This document shows, in pieces, positions 9,613 to 17,723 of a stretch of 64,000 nucleotides of DNA. The notes under the pieces are model-generated. The model was given only the letters and a program-made list of their open reading frames with translations. It did not search any database and was not told the DNA's origin. The position numbers were made by a program, and so were the translations under genes. The DNA is taken from NCBI GenBank assembly GCA_013823855.1, contig PNMW01000046.1, positions 1 through 64,000 of the forward strand, in the 5' to 3' direction. This stretch comes from Lysobacteraceae bacterium (GTDB lineage Bacteria > Pseudomonadota > Gammaproteobacteria > Nevskiales > Nevskiaceae). The first letter of the stretch is position 1. Every line of letters begins with the position of its first letter.

Positions 9613-10200
9613 ATGAGAATCGTGATGCTGGGCGCGCCCGGCTCGGGCAAGGGCACGCAGGGCGACCTGCTCGCGAAGCACTACGGCATTCCCAAGTCAT
9701 CGACCGGCGACGCGCTGCGCGCCGCGGTCAAGGCCGGCACGTCGCTCGGCCTCAAGGCCAAGGCAGCGATGGACGCCGGCCAGCTGGTGGCGGACGAGCT
9801 GGTGGTCGGCATCACCCGCGAACGCCTGCAGGCGCCGGATGCGCAGGACGGCTTCATCGTCGACGGCTTCCCGCGCAACGTCGCCCAGGCCGAAGTGCTC
9901 GATGCCTTGCTGGCCGGTCTCGGCCATCCGCCGATCGGCCACGTTGTGCATCTGGCGGTCGACGAAGCCGAGATCGTCCGCCGCCTGCTGGCGCGCGGCG
10001 TCGCCGAAGGTCGCAGCGACGACAACGAAGCGACGGTACAGAACCGCATCGCCGTCTACCGCGCCGAAACCCAGCCGCTGCTCGATTACTACGCGGCGCG
10101 CGGTCTGGTGCGGACCATTCCCGGTGTCGGCGATGTCGCGGCGATCCAGGCGCGCATCGTCTCGACGATCGCCGCAGCGGAGACCGGTGTCGCCGCGTAA
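9613..10200 (+). CDS. adk: Adenylate kinase, short (lidless) form
   Basis: 195 residues. The P-loop GAPGSGKGT, the NMP-binding STGDALR, VDGFPRN and the GRSDDN segment are in the right order for adenylate kinase. The long zinc-type LID is absent, which makes it the short form (about 185-195 residues) seen in some bacteria and in UMP/CMP kinases. It interconverts ATP + AMP and 2 ADP in the cytoplasm. AGAGG lies upstream of the ATG. A monomer specific for UMP/CMP cannot be fully excluded. The PHB block begins directly after its stop. Confidence 0.88.
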   Translation: MRIVMLGAPGSGKGTQGDLLAKHYGIPKSSTGDALRAAVKAGTSLGLKAKAAMDAGQLVADELVVGITRERLQAPDAQDGFIVDGFPRNVAQAEVLDALLAGLGHPPIGHVVHLAVDEAEIVRRLLARGVAEGRSDDNEATVQNRIAVYRAETQPLLDYYAARGLVRTIPGVGDVAAIQARIVSTIAAAETGVAA

Positions 10201-10201
10201 T

Positions 10202-10235
10202 TGATTTTGCAATGCAAAATCATTATCGCTATATT
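10202..10235 (+). promoter_or_regulatory. Sigma70-type promoter overlapped by a perfect 21-bp palindrome; candidate PhaR operator
   Basis: A palindrome with 10-bp arms and one central base (TGATTTTGCA, A, TGCAAAATCA) occupies 10202-10222. A promoter can be read through it: -35 TTGCAA at 10207-10212, a 17-bp spacer and -10 TATATT at 10230-10235, placing transcription start near 10242. The AT-rich site stands out in GC-rich surroundings. It lies 39 bp before the phasin-like gene, and the PHB repressor gene phaR ends the same cluster. PhaR proteins are known to bind TGC/GCA-type symmetric sites before phasin genes, so a repressor site is the natural reading (inference). Confidence 0.75.
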
Positions 10236-10273
10236 GGCACCGACGCATCTGGCGTCGGACGACGGAGCTGGCG

Positions 10274-10633
10274 ATGGGCGACAAGGTGAACGCGGTGATC
10301 GAGCGCATCCGCACGGCGGGTTCGGCATTGGCTGCCGGCGTTGGTCAAGGCGGCAAGACTGCGGTCGAAGCGGCCCGTCAAGGTGCCGGCCTGCAGCTGG
10401 GCCTGCTCGCTTCCGTGGGCAGCGCGGTCGAGGATCAGTGGCAGGCTGCTACCAGGATTCGTGACGGGGCCGATTTTTTGCAGAGCCAAAGGAAATTCGG
10501 CGAAGCGTTGTATGACAGCACGCTGAGCTACTTCGACGGCCTGCGCGAAGCGGGTTTCGGCGCCCAGACCGGCTGGCTGGCCGCGGCGAACACGGTGGCA
10601 GCGGGCTTCGGCCTGACCCGGAAAGATCACTAA
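10274..10633 (+). CDS. Phasin-like small protein at the head of the PHB cluster
   Basis: 119 residues, Ala/Gly-rich and predicted mostly helical, with no signal peptide. It is not a clear match by eye to the Phasin_2 family. The assignment rests on its amphipathic composition, its length, its own strong promoter with a candidate PhaR operator, and its place directly before phaC. Phasins coat PHB granules and control their size and number. GGAG lies seven bases before the ATG. A GC-rich hairpin separates it from phaC, as would suit much higher expression of this gene than of the synthase. Confidence 0.55.
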   Translation: MGDKVNAVIERIRTAGSALAAGVGQGGKTAVEAARQGAGLQLGLLASVGSAVEDQWQAATRIRDGADFLQSQRKFGEALYDSTLSYFDGLREAGFGAQTGWLAAANTVAAGFGLTRKDH

Positions 10634-10646
10634 AAAAACCATGGAT

Positions 10647-10671
10647 GGGCGGTGGCCGCAGGCCGCCGCCC
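10647..10671 (+). terminator. 11-bp hairpin between phasin-like gene and phaC (attenuator or stabiliser)
   Basis: GGGCGGTGGCC (10647-10657) pairs with GGCCGCCGCCC (10661-10671) around the loop GCA, with a single G-T wobble. No T-run follows, so it is more likely a leaky attenuator or a 3' stabilising hairpin than a full rho-independent terminator. It lies 13 bases after the phasin-like stop and just before the phaC ribosome site. Confidence 0.55.
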
Positions 10672-10694
10672 TCTGGCGTGCACGGAGGAGAGAC

Positions 10695-12476
10695 GTGAGC
10701 GCGAAAGACAGGACAGCGGCTGGTCAAGGGCAGTCGACAGCGGTCCAGACGCCAGCCAAGCGGCGCTGGTTCGATGCAGCCTTGGCCGAGCGGGTCAACG
10801 AGCAGGCCACCCGACGCCTGGCCGGACTGACCGGCGGCATCGCGCCGGCGCGGGTCGTCGAGGCCTATGTCGACTGGCTGCTGAATCTCGCGGCGTCGCC
10901 CGGCCGCCTTGCCGAAATCGCCGAATCGCTGCTGCGTGACAACGGCGACCTGCTGCGCGCCGCCGTCGGTCGTGCCGGTGCACCGGCCGATCCGCGCTAT
11001 GCCGCCGAAGGCTGGCAGCGCTGGCCGTTCTCGCTGTTCGCCCAGGCTGCGGCGCGCCGCGACCAGCTGATCGAACTGGCAACCCGGCCGCTGCCAGGGA
11101 TGAGCCGCGACAACAGCGATCGCCTGCGTTTCTACGGACAGCTGATCGCCGACGCGCTGTCGCCGGCCAATCTGCCGCTGACCAACCCCGAAGTGGTGGC
11201 CGAGATCCGCCGCAGCCGCGGTCGCAACCTGCTGTCCGGCGCCAGGCTCGCGGTCCGCGATGCGCTGCGCGCGGTGCGCGGCAAGATCGGCGAGCCGGCG
11301 GCCGACTCGCCGTTCGTGGTTGGCGAGACCGTCGCCTGCACGCCGGGCAAGGTGATCTACCGCAACCGGCTGATCGAGCTGATCCAGTACAGCCCGACGA
11401 CGCCGTCGGTGCATGCCGAGCCGGTGCTGATCGTGCCGGCCTGGATCATGAAGTACTACATCCTCGACCTGCAGCCGCAGAACTCGATGATTCGCTGGCT
11501 GGTGTCGCGCGGCCATACGGTGTTCTCGATTTCCTGGAAGAACCCGGGGCCGGAAGACCGCGACCTGAGCATGGAGGACTATCGCAGTCTCGGCTTCCTC
11601 GAAGCGCTGAAGGCAGTCAATGCCGTGGTGCCGGCGCAGCCGGTGCACGCGGTCGGCTATTGCGTCGGCGGCACCCTGCTGTCGATCTGCGCCGCGGCGA
11701 TGGCGCGCGACGGCGACCCGCGGCTGGCCAGCGTCACGCTGTTCGCGGCGCAGACCGATTTCACCGAGGCCGGCGAACTGAAGTTGTTCATCGACGAACT
11801 GTCGCTGTACTGGCTCGAGCAGGCGATGGCCAGGCGCGGCGTGCTCGACACCAGGCAGATGGGGGCGGCGTTCGCCCTGCTGCGGCCGCGCGACCTGATC
11901 TGGTCGCCGCTGGTGGCGCGCTACTTCCTCGGCAAGCACGGCGAAGCCTTCGACATCATGGCCTGGAATGCCGACGGCACCCGGATGCCGCGGCGCATGC
12001 ATGCCGACTATCTGCGCCAGCTCTATCTCGACAACGAACTGGCGCAGGGCCGCTACCGCATCGGTGGCCGCTCGGTATCGCTCGGCGATATCCGCGTGCC
12101 GCTGTTCGTGGTCGGCACGGTCACCGATCACGTCGCGCCGTGGCGCTCGGTCTACAAGATCCGCAATCTCAAGCGGCTCGGCCACACCAGCTTCGTGCTG
12201 ACCACCGGCGGCCACAACGCCGGCATCGTCAGCGAGCCGGGGCGTCCCCGTCGCCACTTCCAGTTCGGCAGCTGGGACGAGAGCAGCGCCTACCAGTCGC
12301 CGGAGGAATGGCAGGCCGGCGCCGAGCGCCGCGAAGGCTCGTGGTGGCCGGCCTGGCAGGAATGGCTGGCCGAGCGTTCGACGCCGGCCGTGGCCGAACC
12401 GCCTGCGATCGGCAACCCCGCCGCCGGCTATCCGGCGCTGGCCGCCGCCCCCGGCGATTACGTGCGGCAGCGCTGA
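10695..12476 (+). CDS. phaC: Poly(3-hydroxyalkanoate) synthase, class I type
   Basis: 593 residues, the length of class I synthases. The lipase-like box is GYCVGG with nucleophile Cys323. The expected Asp478 (in TVTDHVAPW) and His507 (in GGHNAG) complete the triad at nearly the same positions as in known class I enzymes. The N-terminal ~200 residues are the PhaC N domain. It polymerises (R)-3-hydroxybutyryl-CoA on granules. GTG at 10695 follows GGAGGAG. PhaE/PhaR subunits of class III/IV are absent, and the neighbours phaB, phaZ, phaA and phaR complete the pathway. Confidence 0.96.
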   Translation: MSAKDRTAAGQGQSTAVQTPAKRRWFDAALAERVNEQATRRLAGLTGGIAPARVVEAYVDWLLNLAASPGRLAEIAESLLRDNGDLLRAAVGRAGAPADPRYAAEGWQRWPFSLFAQAAARRDQLIELATRPLPGMSRDNSDRLRFYGQLIADALSPANLPLTNPEVVAEIRRSRGRNLLSGARLAVRDALRAVRGKIGEPAADSPFVVGETVACTPGKVIYRNRLIELIQYSPTTPSVHAEPVLIVPAWIMKYYILDLQPQNSMIRWLVSRGHTVFSISWKNPGPEDRDLSMEDYRSLGFLEALKAVNAVVPAQPVHAVGYCVGGTLLSICAAAMARDGDPRLASVTLFAAQTDFTEAGELKLFIDELSLYWLEQAMARRGVLDTRQMGAAFALLRPRDLIWSPLVARYFLGKHGEAFDIMAWNADGTRMPRRMHADYLRQLYLDNELAQGRYRIGGRSVSLGDIRVPLFVVGTVTDHVAPWRSVYKIRNLKRLGHTSFVLTTGGHNAGIVSEPGRPRRHFQFGSWDESSAYQSPEEWQAGAERREGSWWPAWQEWLAERSTPAVAEPPAIGNPAAGYPALAAAPGDYVRQR

Positions 12477-12557
12477 ACCCGCCGGCCCGAAGAAAACCCA
12501 GACCTAGACCCGTCCAGCGGGCTCTCGACCACCGAGGCGCAGAGGAGAAAACAACTG

Positions 12558-13298
12558 ATGAGCAGGACTGCATTGGTAACCGGCGGCATGGGCGGGCTCG
12601 GCGAGGCGATCTGCCTCAAGCTCGAAGCGATGGACTACGAGGTGATCACCACCTATTCGCCGGGCAACCTGAAGGCGAAGGATTGGCTGGCCAGGATGAA
12701 CGGCAACGGCCATCACTTCCACGCCTTCGCCTGCGATGTGGCCGACTACGACTCCGCCGCCGCCTGCTGGCAGGCCGCCGAGGCGAAGGTCGGTCCGATC
12801 GACGTGCTGATCAACAACGCCGGCATCACCCGGGATGTCACCTTCCGCAAGATGACCAAGTCCGACTGGGATGCGGTCATGAAGACCAATCTCGATTCGG
12901 TGTTCAACATGACCAAGCAGGCGCTGCCGGGCATGACCGAACGCAAGTGGGGGCGGGTCATCAACGTGTCGTCGGTCAACGGCCAGAAGGGTGCCTTCGG
13001 CCAGACCAACTACGCCGCCGCCAAGGCCGGCATGCATGGCTTCACCAAGGCGCTGGCGCTGGAAGTCGCCAAGTCCGGCGTCACCGTCAACACCATCTCG
13101 CCGGGCTACATCGGCACCAATATGGTGATGGCGATCGACGAGGCGGTGCTGGCGTCGAAGATCCTGCCGCAGATCCCGATGAGCCGGCTCGGCAAGCCCG
13201 AGGAAGTCGCCGGCCTGTGCGCCTATCTGGCCTCCGAGGAAGCGGCGTTCCTGACCGGCGCCAACATCTCGATCAACGGCGGCCAGCACATGTTCTGA
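12558..13298 (+). CDS. phaB: Acetoacetyl-CoA reductase (SDR)
   Basis: 246 residues. The SDR cofactor loop is TGGMGGLG, followed by NNAG, the catalytic Ser region [10 protein letters not shown] and YAAAK. The motif VNGQKGAFGQTNY is characteristic of PhaB/PhbB among short-chain dehydrogenases. It reduces acetoacetyl-CoA to (R)-3-hydroxybutyryl-CoA with NADPH, feeding PhaC. It lies 81 bp after phaC, with GAGGAG upstream. A second PhaB-like enzyme is encoded at 15826-16584. Confidence 0.94.
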   Translation: MSRTALVTGGMGGLGEAICLKLEAMDYEVITTYSPGNLKAKDWLARMNGNGHHFHAFACDVADYDSAAACWQAAEAKVGPIDVLINNAGITRDVTFRKMTKSDWDAVMKTNLDSVFNMTKQALPGMTERKWGRVINVSSVNGQKGAFGQTNYAAAKAGMHGFTKALALEVAKSGVTVNTISPGYIGTNMVMAIDEAVLASKILPQIPMSRLGKPEEVAGLCAYLASEEAAFLTGANISINGGQHMF

Positions 13299-13354
13299 GC
13301 CGGCACCGCCTTCGCTCCGCCATTCCCTCGCGTCATCCAGGACTTCTGCACGCC

Positions 13355-14572
13355 ATGCTCTACCGCACCTACCAGGCCCAGGCCGATCTGCACGCCGCCA
13401 TGCGGCTGGCCGCCACCGGCGCCCGGGCGGCGCTGTCCTGGCTGCCGCCGCCGCTGGCGCGGGCCTGGCCGCTGCGGGCGCTCGATGCCGGCTGGCGGAT
13501 CGCCGCCGATACCGCAATGCGCCACCAGCGGCCGGACTGGGGCATTCACGAGGTCGAGACCGTGCAGGGGCGGGCGACGATCGTCGAACAGGTCGACGCC
13601 GTGCGGCCGTTCGTGACGCTGCGCCGCTTCGTGCGGGTCGGCGTCGCGCCTGGGCCGCGGGTGCTGCTGGTGGCGCCGATGGCCGGGCATTTCGCGACCC
13701 TGCTGCGGGAAACCGTGCAGACGCTGCTCGCCGATCACGAGGTCTGGGTCACCGACTGGCACAACGCCCGCGATGTGCCGCTGGCCGAAGGCCGCTTCGA
13801 TCTCGACGACTACATCGCCGAGCTGATCGGCTTTGCCCGGCTGATCGGCCCGGGCCTGCATGTGGTTGCGGTCTGCCAGCCCTGTGTCGCGGCGCTGGCG
13901 GCGACTGCCCTGATGGCCGAGGACGGCGATCCGGCGACGCCGCGCAGCCTCAGCCTGATGGCCGGCCCGGTCGATACCCGCATCGCGCCGACCGAGGTCA
14001 ACACCATCGCCCATCGCCATCCGCTGTCGGAGTTCGAGCAGCGGCTGGTGCAGACGGTGCCGCACGGCCATGCCGGCAGCGGCCGCAAGGTCTACCCGGG
14101 CTTCCTGCAGATCGCCGGCTTCATGAACATGAACGCCGGCCGTCATCGGGATTCGCTGATGCGCCGCTTCAAGCTGATGCGCGACGACCAGCACGAGGAA
14201 GCCGAGGCGATCCGCGCGTTCTACGACGAATACCTCGCGGTCTGCGACCTGCCCGCCGAGTTCTATCTCGATACCATGCGCCGGGTGTTCATCGAATGGC
14301 ACCTGGCTCGCGGCTGCCTGCAGTGGCGAGGACGCAGGGTCGATTGCGGCGCCATCACCGGCACCCGGCTGCTGACCGTCGAAGGAGCGAAGGACGACAT
14401 CTGCGGCATCGGCCAGACGGCGGCCGCGCATACGCTGTGCGACCGCCTCGACGCCAGCCTGCGGGATACGCATCTGCAGGAAGGGGCCGGACATTACGGC
14501 GTGTTCAGCGGCCGGCGCTGGCAGCAGGAGATCTATCCGAGACTGGCGGCGACCATCGCGGCCGCCGGGTGA
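13355..14572 (+). CDS. phaZ: Intracellular PHB depolymerase
   Basis: 405 residues, the size of the intracellular PhaZa1-type depolymerases. The nucleophile segment is AVCQPCVA (Cys174), as in that family, where cysteine replaces the usual lipase serine. A late Asp (in EGAKDD) and His (in EGAGHYGVF) would complete the triad. No signal peptide is present, consistent with action on native granules in the cytoplasm. Its place between phaB and phaA puts polymer synthesis and mobilisation in one transcriptional block. Confidence 0.9.
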   Translation: MLYRTYQAQADLHAAMRLAATGARAALSWLPPPLARAWPLRALDAGWRIAADTAMRHQRPDWGIHEVETVQGRATIVEQVDAVRPFVTLRRFVRVGVAPGPRVLLVAPMAGHFATLLRETVQTLLADHEVWVTDWHNARDVPLAEGRFDLDDYIAELIGFARLIGPGLHVVAVCQPCVAALAATALMAEDGDPATPRSLSLMAGPVDTRIAPTEVNTIAHRHPLSEFEQRLVQTVPHGHAGSGRKVYPGFLQIAGFMNMNAGRHRDSLMRRFKLMRDDQHEEAEAIRAFYDEYLAVCDLPAEFYLDTMRRVFIEWHLARGCLQWRGRRVDCGAITGTRLLTVEGAKDDICGIGQTAAAHTLCDRLDASLRDTHLQEGAGHYGVFSGRRWQQEIYPRLAATIAAAG

Positions 14573-14647
14573 ACCGGCGCGCCGACCCCGACGACCGCTG
14601 TTCCATCCCATCATCCGGCGGCAGTGGCCGCTGCGGAGAGCAATGAC

Positions 14648-15829
14648 ATGCAGGACATCGTGATCATCGACGCGGCACGCACCGCGATCGGCCGCTTCGG
14701 CGGCAGCCTCGCCGGCATTCCGGCCACCGAACTCGGCGCCCGGCTGATCGCCGCGCTGGTGGCCCGGGCGCAGGTGCCGGTGGCGCAGATCGACCTGGTG
14801 CTGATGGGCCAGGTGCTGAGCGCCGCCGCCGGCCAGAACCCGGCGCGGCAGGCGGCGATCAAGGCGGGGCTGTCGCAGTCGACGCCGGCGCTGACCGTCA
14901 GCCACGTCTGCGGCTCCGGGCTTTCGGCGGTGATCATGGCGGCGCAGGCGATCCGTTCCGGCGACGCCGAACTGGTGATCGCCGGCGGCATGGAGAACAT
15001 GAGTGCGGCGCCGCATGCGCTGCCGAACTCGCGCGACGGCCAGAAGATGGGGCCGTGGTCGCTGGTCGACACGATGATCATCGACGGGCTCTGGGACGCC
15101 TTCAACGGCTATCACATGGGCCAGACCGCCGAGAACCTGGCAGTCAAGTACGGCATCAGCCGCGAAGCCCAGGATGCCTTCGCCGCGCGCAGCCAGAATC
15201 GCGCCGAGGCGGCGATCGATGCCGGCCGCTTCGCCGGCCAGATCATCCCGCTGAGCCTGCCGGCGAAGAAGGGCGCGACGGTGGAATTCGCGGTCGACGA
15301 GTTCGTCCGTCGTGGCGTCACCGCCGAATCGCTGGCCGGCCTGAAGCCGGCCTTCAACAAGGCCGGCACGGTGACCGCCGCCAATGCCTCCGGCCTGAAC
15401 GACGGCGCAGCGGCGGTGATCGTCGCTTCGGCCGCGAAGGCCAGGGCGCTCGGGCTGCCGGTGCTGGCGACGATCCGCGCCGGCGGCTGGTCCGGGGTCG
15501 ACCCGGCGATCATGGGCATCGGTCCGGTGACGGCGACCCAGCGGGCGCTCGGTCGCGCCGGCTGGTCGATCGCCGATCTCGACCTGATCGAGGCCAACGA
15601 AGCCTTCGCTGCGCAGGCGCTGGCGGTCGGCCAGGAGCTGGGCTGGGACGACGCCAAGGTCAACGTCAACGGCGGCGCGATCGCGCTGGGGCATCCGATC
15701 GGCGCCAGCGGCGCCCGGGTGCTGGTGACCCTGCTGCACGAACTGGCCGCGCGCGGCGGCGCCAAGGGGCTGGCGACCCTGTGCATCGGCGGCGGGCAGG
15801 GCGTGGCGCTGGCCGTGGAGCGGGCATGA
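14648..15829 (+). CDS. phaA: Acetyl-CoA acetyltransferase (beta-ketothiolase)
   Basis: 393 residues. The active-site Cys88 lies in [10 protein letters not shown], His349 in [14 protein letters not shown] and the second Cys379 in CIGGGQG, which is the complete biosynthetic thiolase set. It condenses two acetyl-CoA to acetoacetyl-CoA, the first step to PHB. ATG at 14648 matches the conserved N-terminus; an upstream in-frame GTG is less likely. Its stop overlaps the next start by four bases (ATGA), so it is translationally coupled to the second reductase. Confidence 0.94.
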   Translation: MQDIVIIDAARTAIGRFGGSLAGIPATELGARLIAALVARAQVPVAQIDLVLMGQVLSAAAGQNPARQAAIKAGLSQSTPALTVSHVCGSGLSAVIMAAQAIRSGDAELVIAGGMENMSAAPHALPNSRDGQKMGPWSLVDTMIIDGLWDAFNGYHMGQTAENLAVKYGISREAQDAFAARSQNRAEAAIDAGRFAGQIIPLSLPAKKGATVEFAVDEFVRRGVTAESLAGLKPAFNKAGTVTAANASGLNDGAAAVIVASAAKARALGLPVLATIRAGGWSGVDPAIMGIGPVTATQRALGRAGWSIADLDLIEANEAFAAQALAVGQELGWDDAKVNVNGGAIALGHPIGASGARVLVTLLHELAARGGAKGLATLCIGGGQGVALAVERA

Positions 15830-16584
15830 ACCTGCGTCTCGACGGCCGGCGGGCGCTGGTCACCGGCGGCACCGGCGCGATCGGCAGCGCGATCAGCGCG
15901 CGGCTGGCCGGGATGGGCGCGCGGGTCATCGCGATCTGCCTGCCGGCGGAGCGGGCGGCCGCGGAAGCGCTGTGCGCCGACTGGCAGGCGCAGGGGCTGG
16001 CAATCGACATCGCGGCTTTCGACGTGTCCGATGCCGAGGCGACCGAAGCCGGGCTCCATGCGCTGAGCGACCTGCATGGCGACATCGACATCCTGGTCAA
16101 CTGCGCCGGCATCACCCGCGACGCGCCGCTGAAGCGGATGAGCGTGGCCCAGTGGCAGCAGGTGCTGCGGGTCAATCTCGATTCGATGTTCAACACCAGT
16201 CGCGTGGTGGCCGAGCCGATGGCCAGCCGCGGCTGGGGGCGGATCGTCAACATCAGCTCGGTCAATGGCCAGAAGGGCCAGTTCGGCCAGACCAACTACG
16301 CCGCCGCCAAGGCCGGCGTGCACGGCTTCACGATGGCGCTGGCGCTGGAAGTGGCGAAGAAGGGCGTCACCGTCAACACGGTGGCGCCGGGCTATGTCGA
16401 CAGCCCGATGATCCGGGCCGTGCCGGAGGCGATCCGGGCCGATATCCTGCGTGGCATTCCGGCCGGCCGCTATGGCACGCCGGCCGACATCGCGGCCGCC
16501 GTCGCCTTCCTGTGTTCGGACCAAGCCGCCTACATCAACGGCGCCCAGCTGCCGGTCAATGGCGCGATGTACCTGAGCGCTTGA
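15826..16584 (+). CDS. phaB: Second acetoacetyl-CoA reductase-like SDR
   Basis: 252 residues. The cofactor loop is TGGTGAIG, and the stretch [23 protein letters not shown] is nearly the same as in the first PhaB. The N-terminal half differs clearly, so this is an older paralogue rather than a fresh duplication. It overlaps phaA by four bases and is followed 10 bp later by phaR. It probably also yields (R)-3-hydroxyacyl-CoA. A different chain length or cofactor preference would explain keeping two copies, but this is inference. Confidence 0.88.
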   Translation: MNLRLDGRRALVTGGTGAIGSAISARLAGMGARVIAICLPAERAAAEALCADWQAQGLAIDIAAFDVSDAEATEAGLHALSDLHGDIDILVNCAGITRDAPLKRMSVAQWQQVLRVNLDSMFNTSRVVAEPMASRGWGRIVNISSVNGQKGQFGQTNYAAAKAGVHGFTMALALEVAKKGVTVNTVAPGYVDSPMIRAVPEAIRADILRGIPAGRYGTPADIAAAVAFLCSDQAAYINGAQLPVNGAMYLSA

Positions 16585-16594
16585 GGGGTTCGAG

Positions 16595-17134
16595 GTGGTC
16601 GAGGCGCCGTATCTGATCAAGAAGTATTCGAGCCGACGCCTCTACGACGTGGCGGCGGCGCGCTTCCTGACGCTCGACGATCTCTACCTGCTGATTCGCG
16701 ACGGCCGCCGTATCCAGGCGATCGATGCCGAGGGCCGCGACATCACCCGCACGGTGCTGCTGCAGGTGCTCGCCGAACGCGAGGAGAACGGCGAGCCGCT
16801 GCTGTCCACCGACACCCTGCACCGGCTGGTGCAGCTCTACGGCAGCGTCATGCACAGCGCCTTCCTGCGCTTCATGGATGAAGGCCTGGCGGATCTGCTG
16901 GCCCAGCAGGCACTGATCCAGGGCGGGCTGCGCAAGTCGCTGAAGCGTGGCGGCCAGGCTGCCGCGCAGGTGTTCGCCCAGCAGAGCGCGATGTTCGACG
17001 CGTCCAAGCAACTGGTGCGCGGGCTGCTGTCGTTCGGCGATCGCAGCGCGTCGCCGCCAGCGCTGGCGGAGCCGGTCGCGGCGACCCCGCCGCCGGCCAG
17101 GCGCCCGCGCGGACGGCCGCGCAAGTCGGGCTGA
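16595..17134 (+). CDS. phaR: PHB synthesis repressor
   Basis: 179 residues starting at GTG. The N-terminal motif IKKYSSRRLYDV with LTLDDLYLLIRDG is the hallmark of the PhaR DNA-binding/PHB-accumulation domain (residues 6-65). The middle is the PHB-binding helical region. PhaR binds both PHB and DNA and releases phasin promoters when polymer accumulates. Its likely target is the palindrome at 10202-10222. Oddity: the C-terminus ends in Pro/Ala-rich sequence followed by RRPRGRPRK, which resembles an AT-hook and could add minor-groove contact at the AT-rich site. Confidence 0.93.
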   Translation: MVEAPYLIKKYSSRRLYDVAAARFLTLDDLYLLIRDGRRIQAIDAEGRDITRTVLLQVLAEREENGEPLLSTDTLHRLVQLYGSVMHSAFLRFMDEGLADLLAQQALIQGGLRKSLKRGGQAAAQVFAQQSAMFDASKQLVRGLLSFGDRSASPPALAEPVAATPPPARRPRGRPRKSG

Positions 17135-17236
17135 TGAAACTGCAGCAGGACGTGGCGGCGCGCCGACGGAACCTCGACGTCCGCAGGCGGTCGGTTCACC
17201 ATCAGCACACGCTTTCCACCCGACCCTGAGGTGTCC

Positions 17237-17599
17237 ATGTCCGCCACCGCCGCCTATTCGCTCCCGGAAGTCGATGCCGACGCGCTGCGCGCGGCGCTGA
17301 CCGATCGCCACGTGCCGGTGCTGGTCGAGTACATGACCGAGCACTGCCCCTGGTGCCAGCGGCTGGAGCCGGTGCTGGCGGCGGCGCAGCCGAAGTTCGA
17401 GGGCCGCGTGCGGATGCTCAAGGTCGACATCGAACGCTGGCCGGAGGTCAAGCCGACCGATCACCCGCGTGCGGTGCCGACCATCGCGCTGTTTCGCGAC
17501 GGCCGGATGATCATGACCAAGAGCGGCATGATCCAGCGCCAGCAGCTCGAGGTGTTCCTGAACCACTGGCTCGATCCAGCCAACGAGGGCTTGAACTGA
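17237..17599 (+). CDS. Thioredoxin-family protein
   Basis: 120 residues, one thioredoxin fold. The active site is CPWC in EHCPWCQRLEP and the cis-proline lies in RAVPTIALF. CPWC rather than CGPC suggests a glutaredoxin-like or peroxide/thiol-reductase role instead of housekeeping TrxA. No signal peptide. ATG at 17237 is preferred; a GTG two codons upstream is possible. It sits between phaR and the ABC operon and no functional link to either is evident. Confidence 0.85.
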   Translation: MSATAAYSLPEVDADALRAALTDRHVPVLVEYMTEHCPWCQRLEPVLAAAQPKFEGRVRMLKVDIERWPEVKPTDHPRAVPTIALFRDGRMIMTKSGMIQRQQLEVFLNHWLDPANEGLN

Positions 17600-17723
17600 G
17601 GTTCAAGCCGCGCCGCAAGCGGTACGATGCGGCGAGCAGCAGCGACACCACCGCCCGTTACCGGTGCGGTGCAGCGTGTGACGATCCGGAACACCGGACG
17701 AACAGAATCAGCCGGAGGAGATC

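Noticed and set aside
13223-15739. 838-codon open frame antisense to phaZ and phaA
   Set aside because: It spans two clear genes and an intergenic gap; composition is that of a shadow frame.
17600-17723. Sigma54 promoter before the seven-gene ABC operon
   Set aside because: No TGGC with a GC ten bases beyond the GG was found in the 124-base gap.
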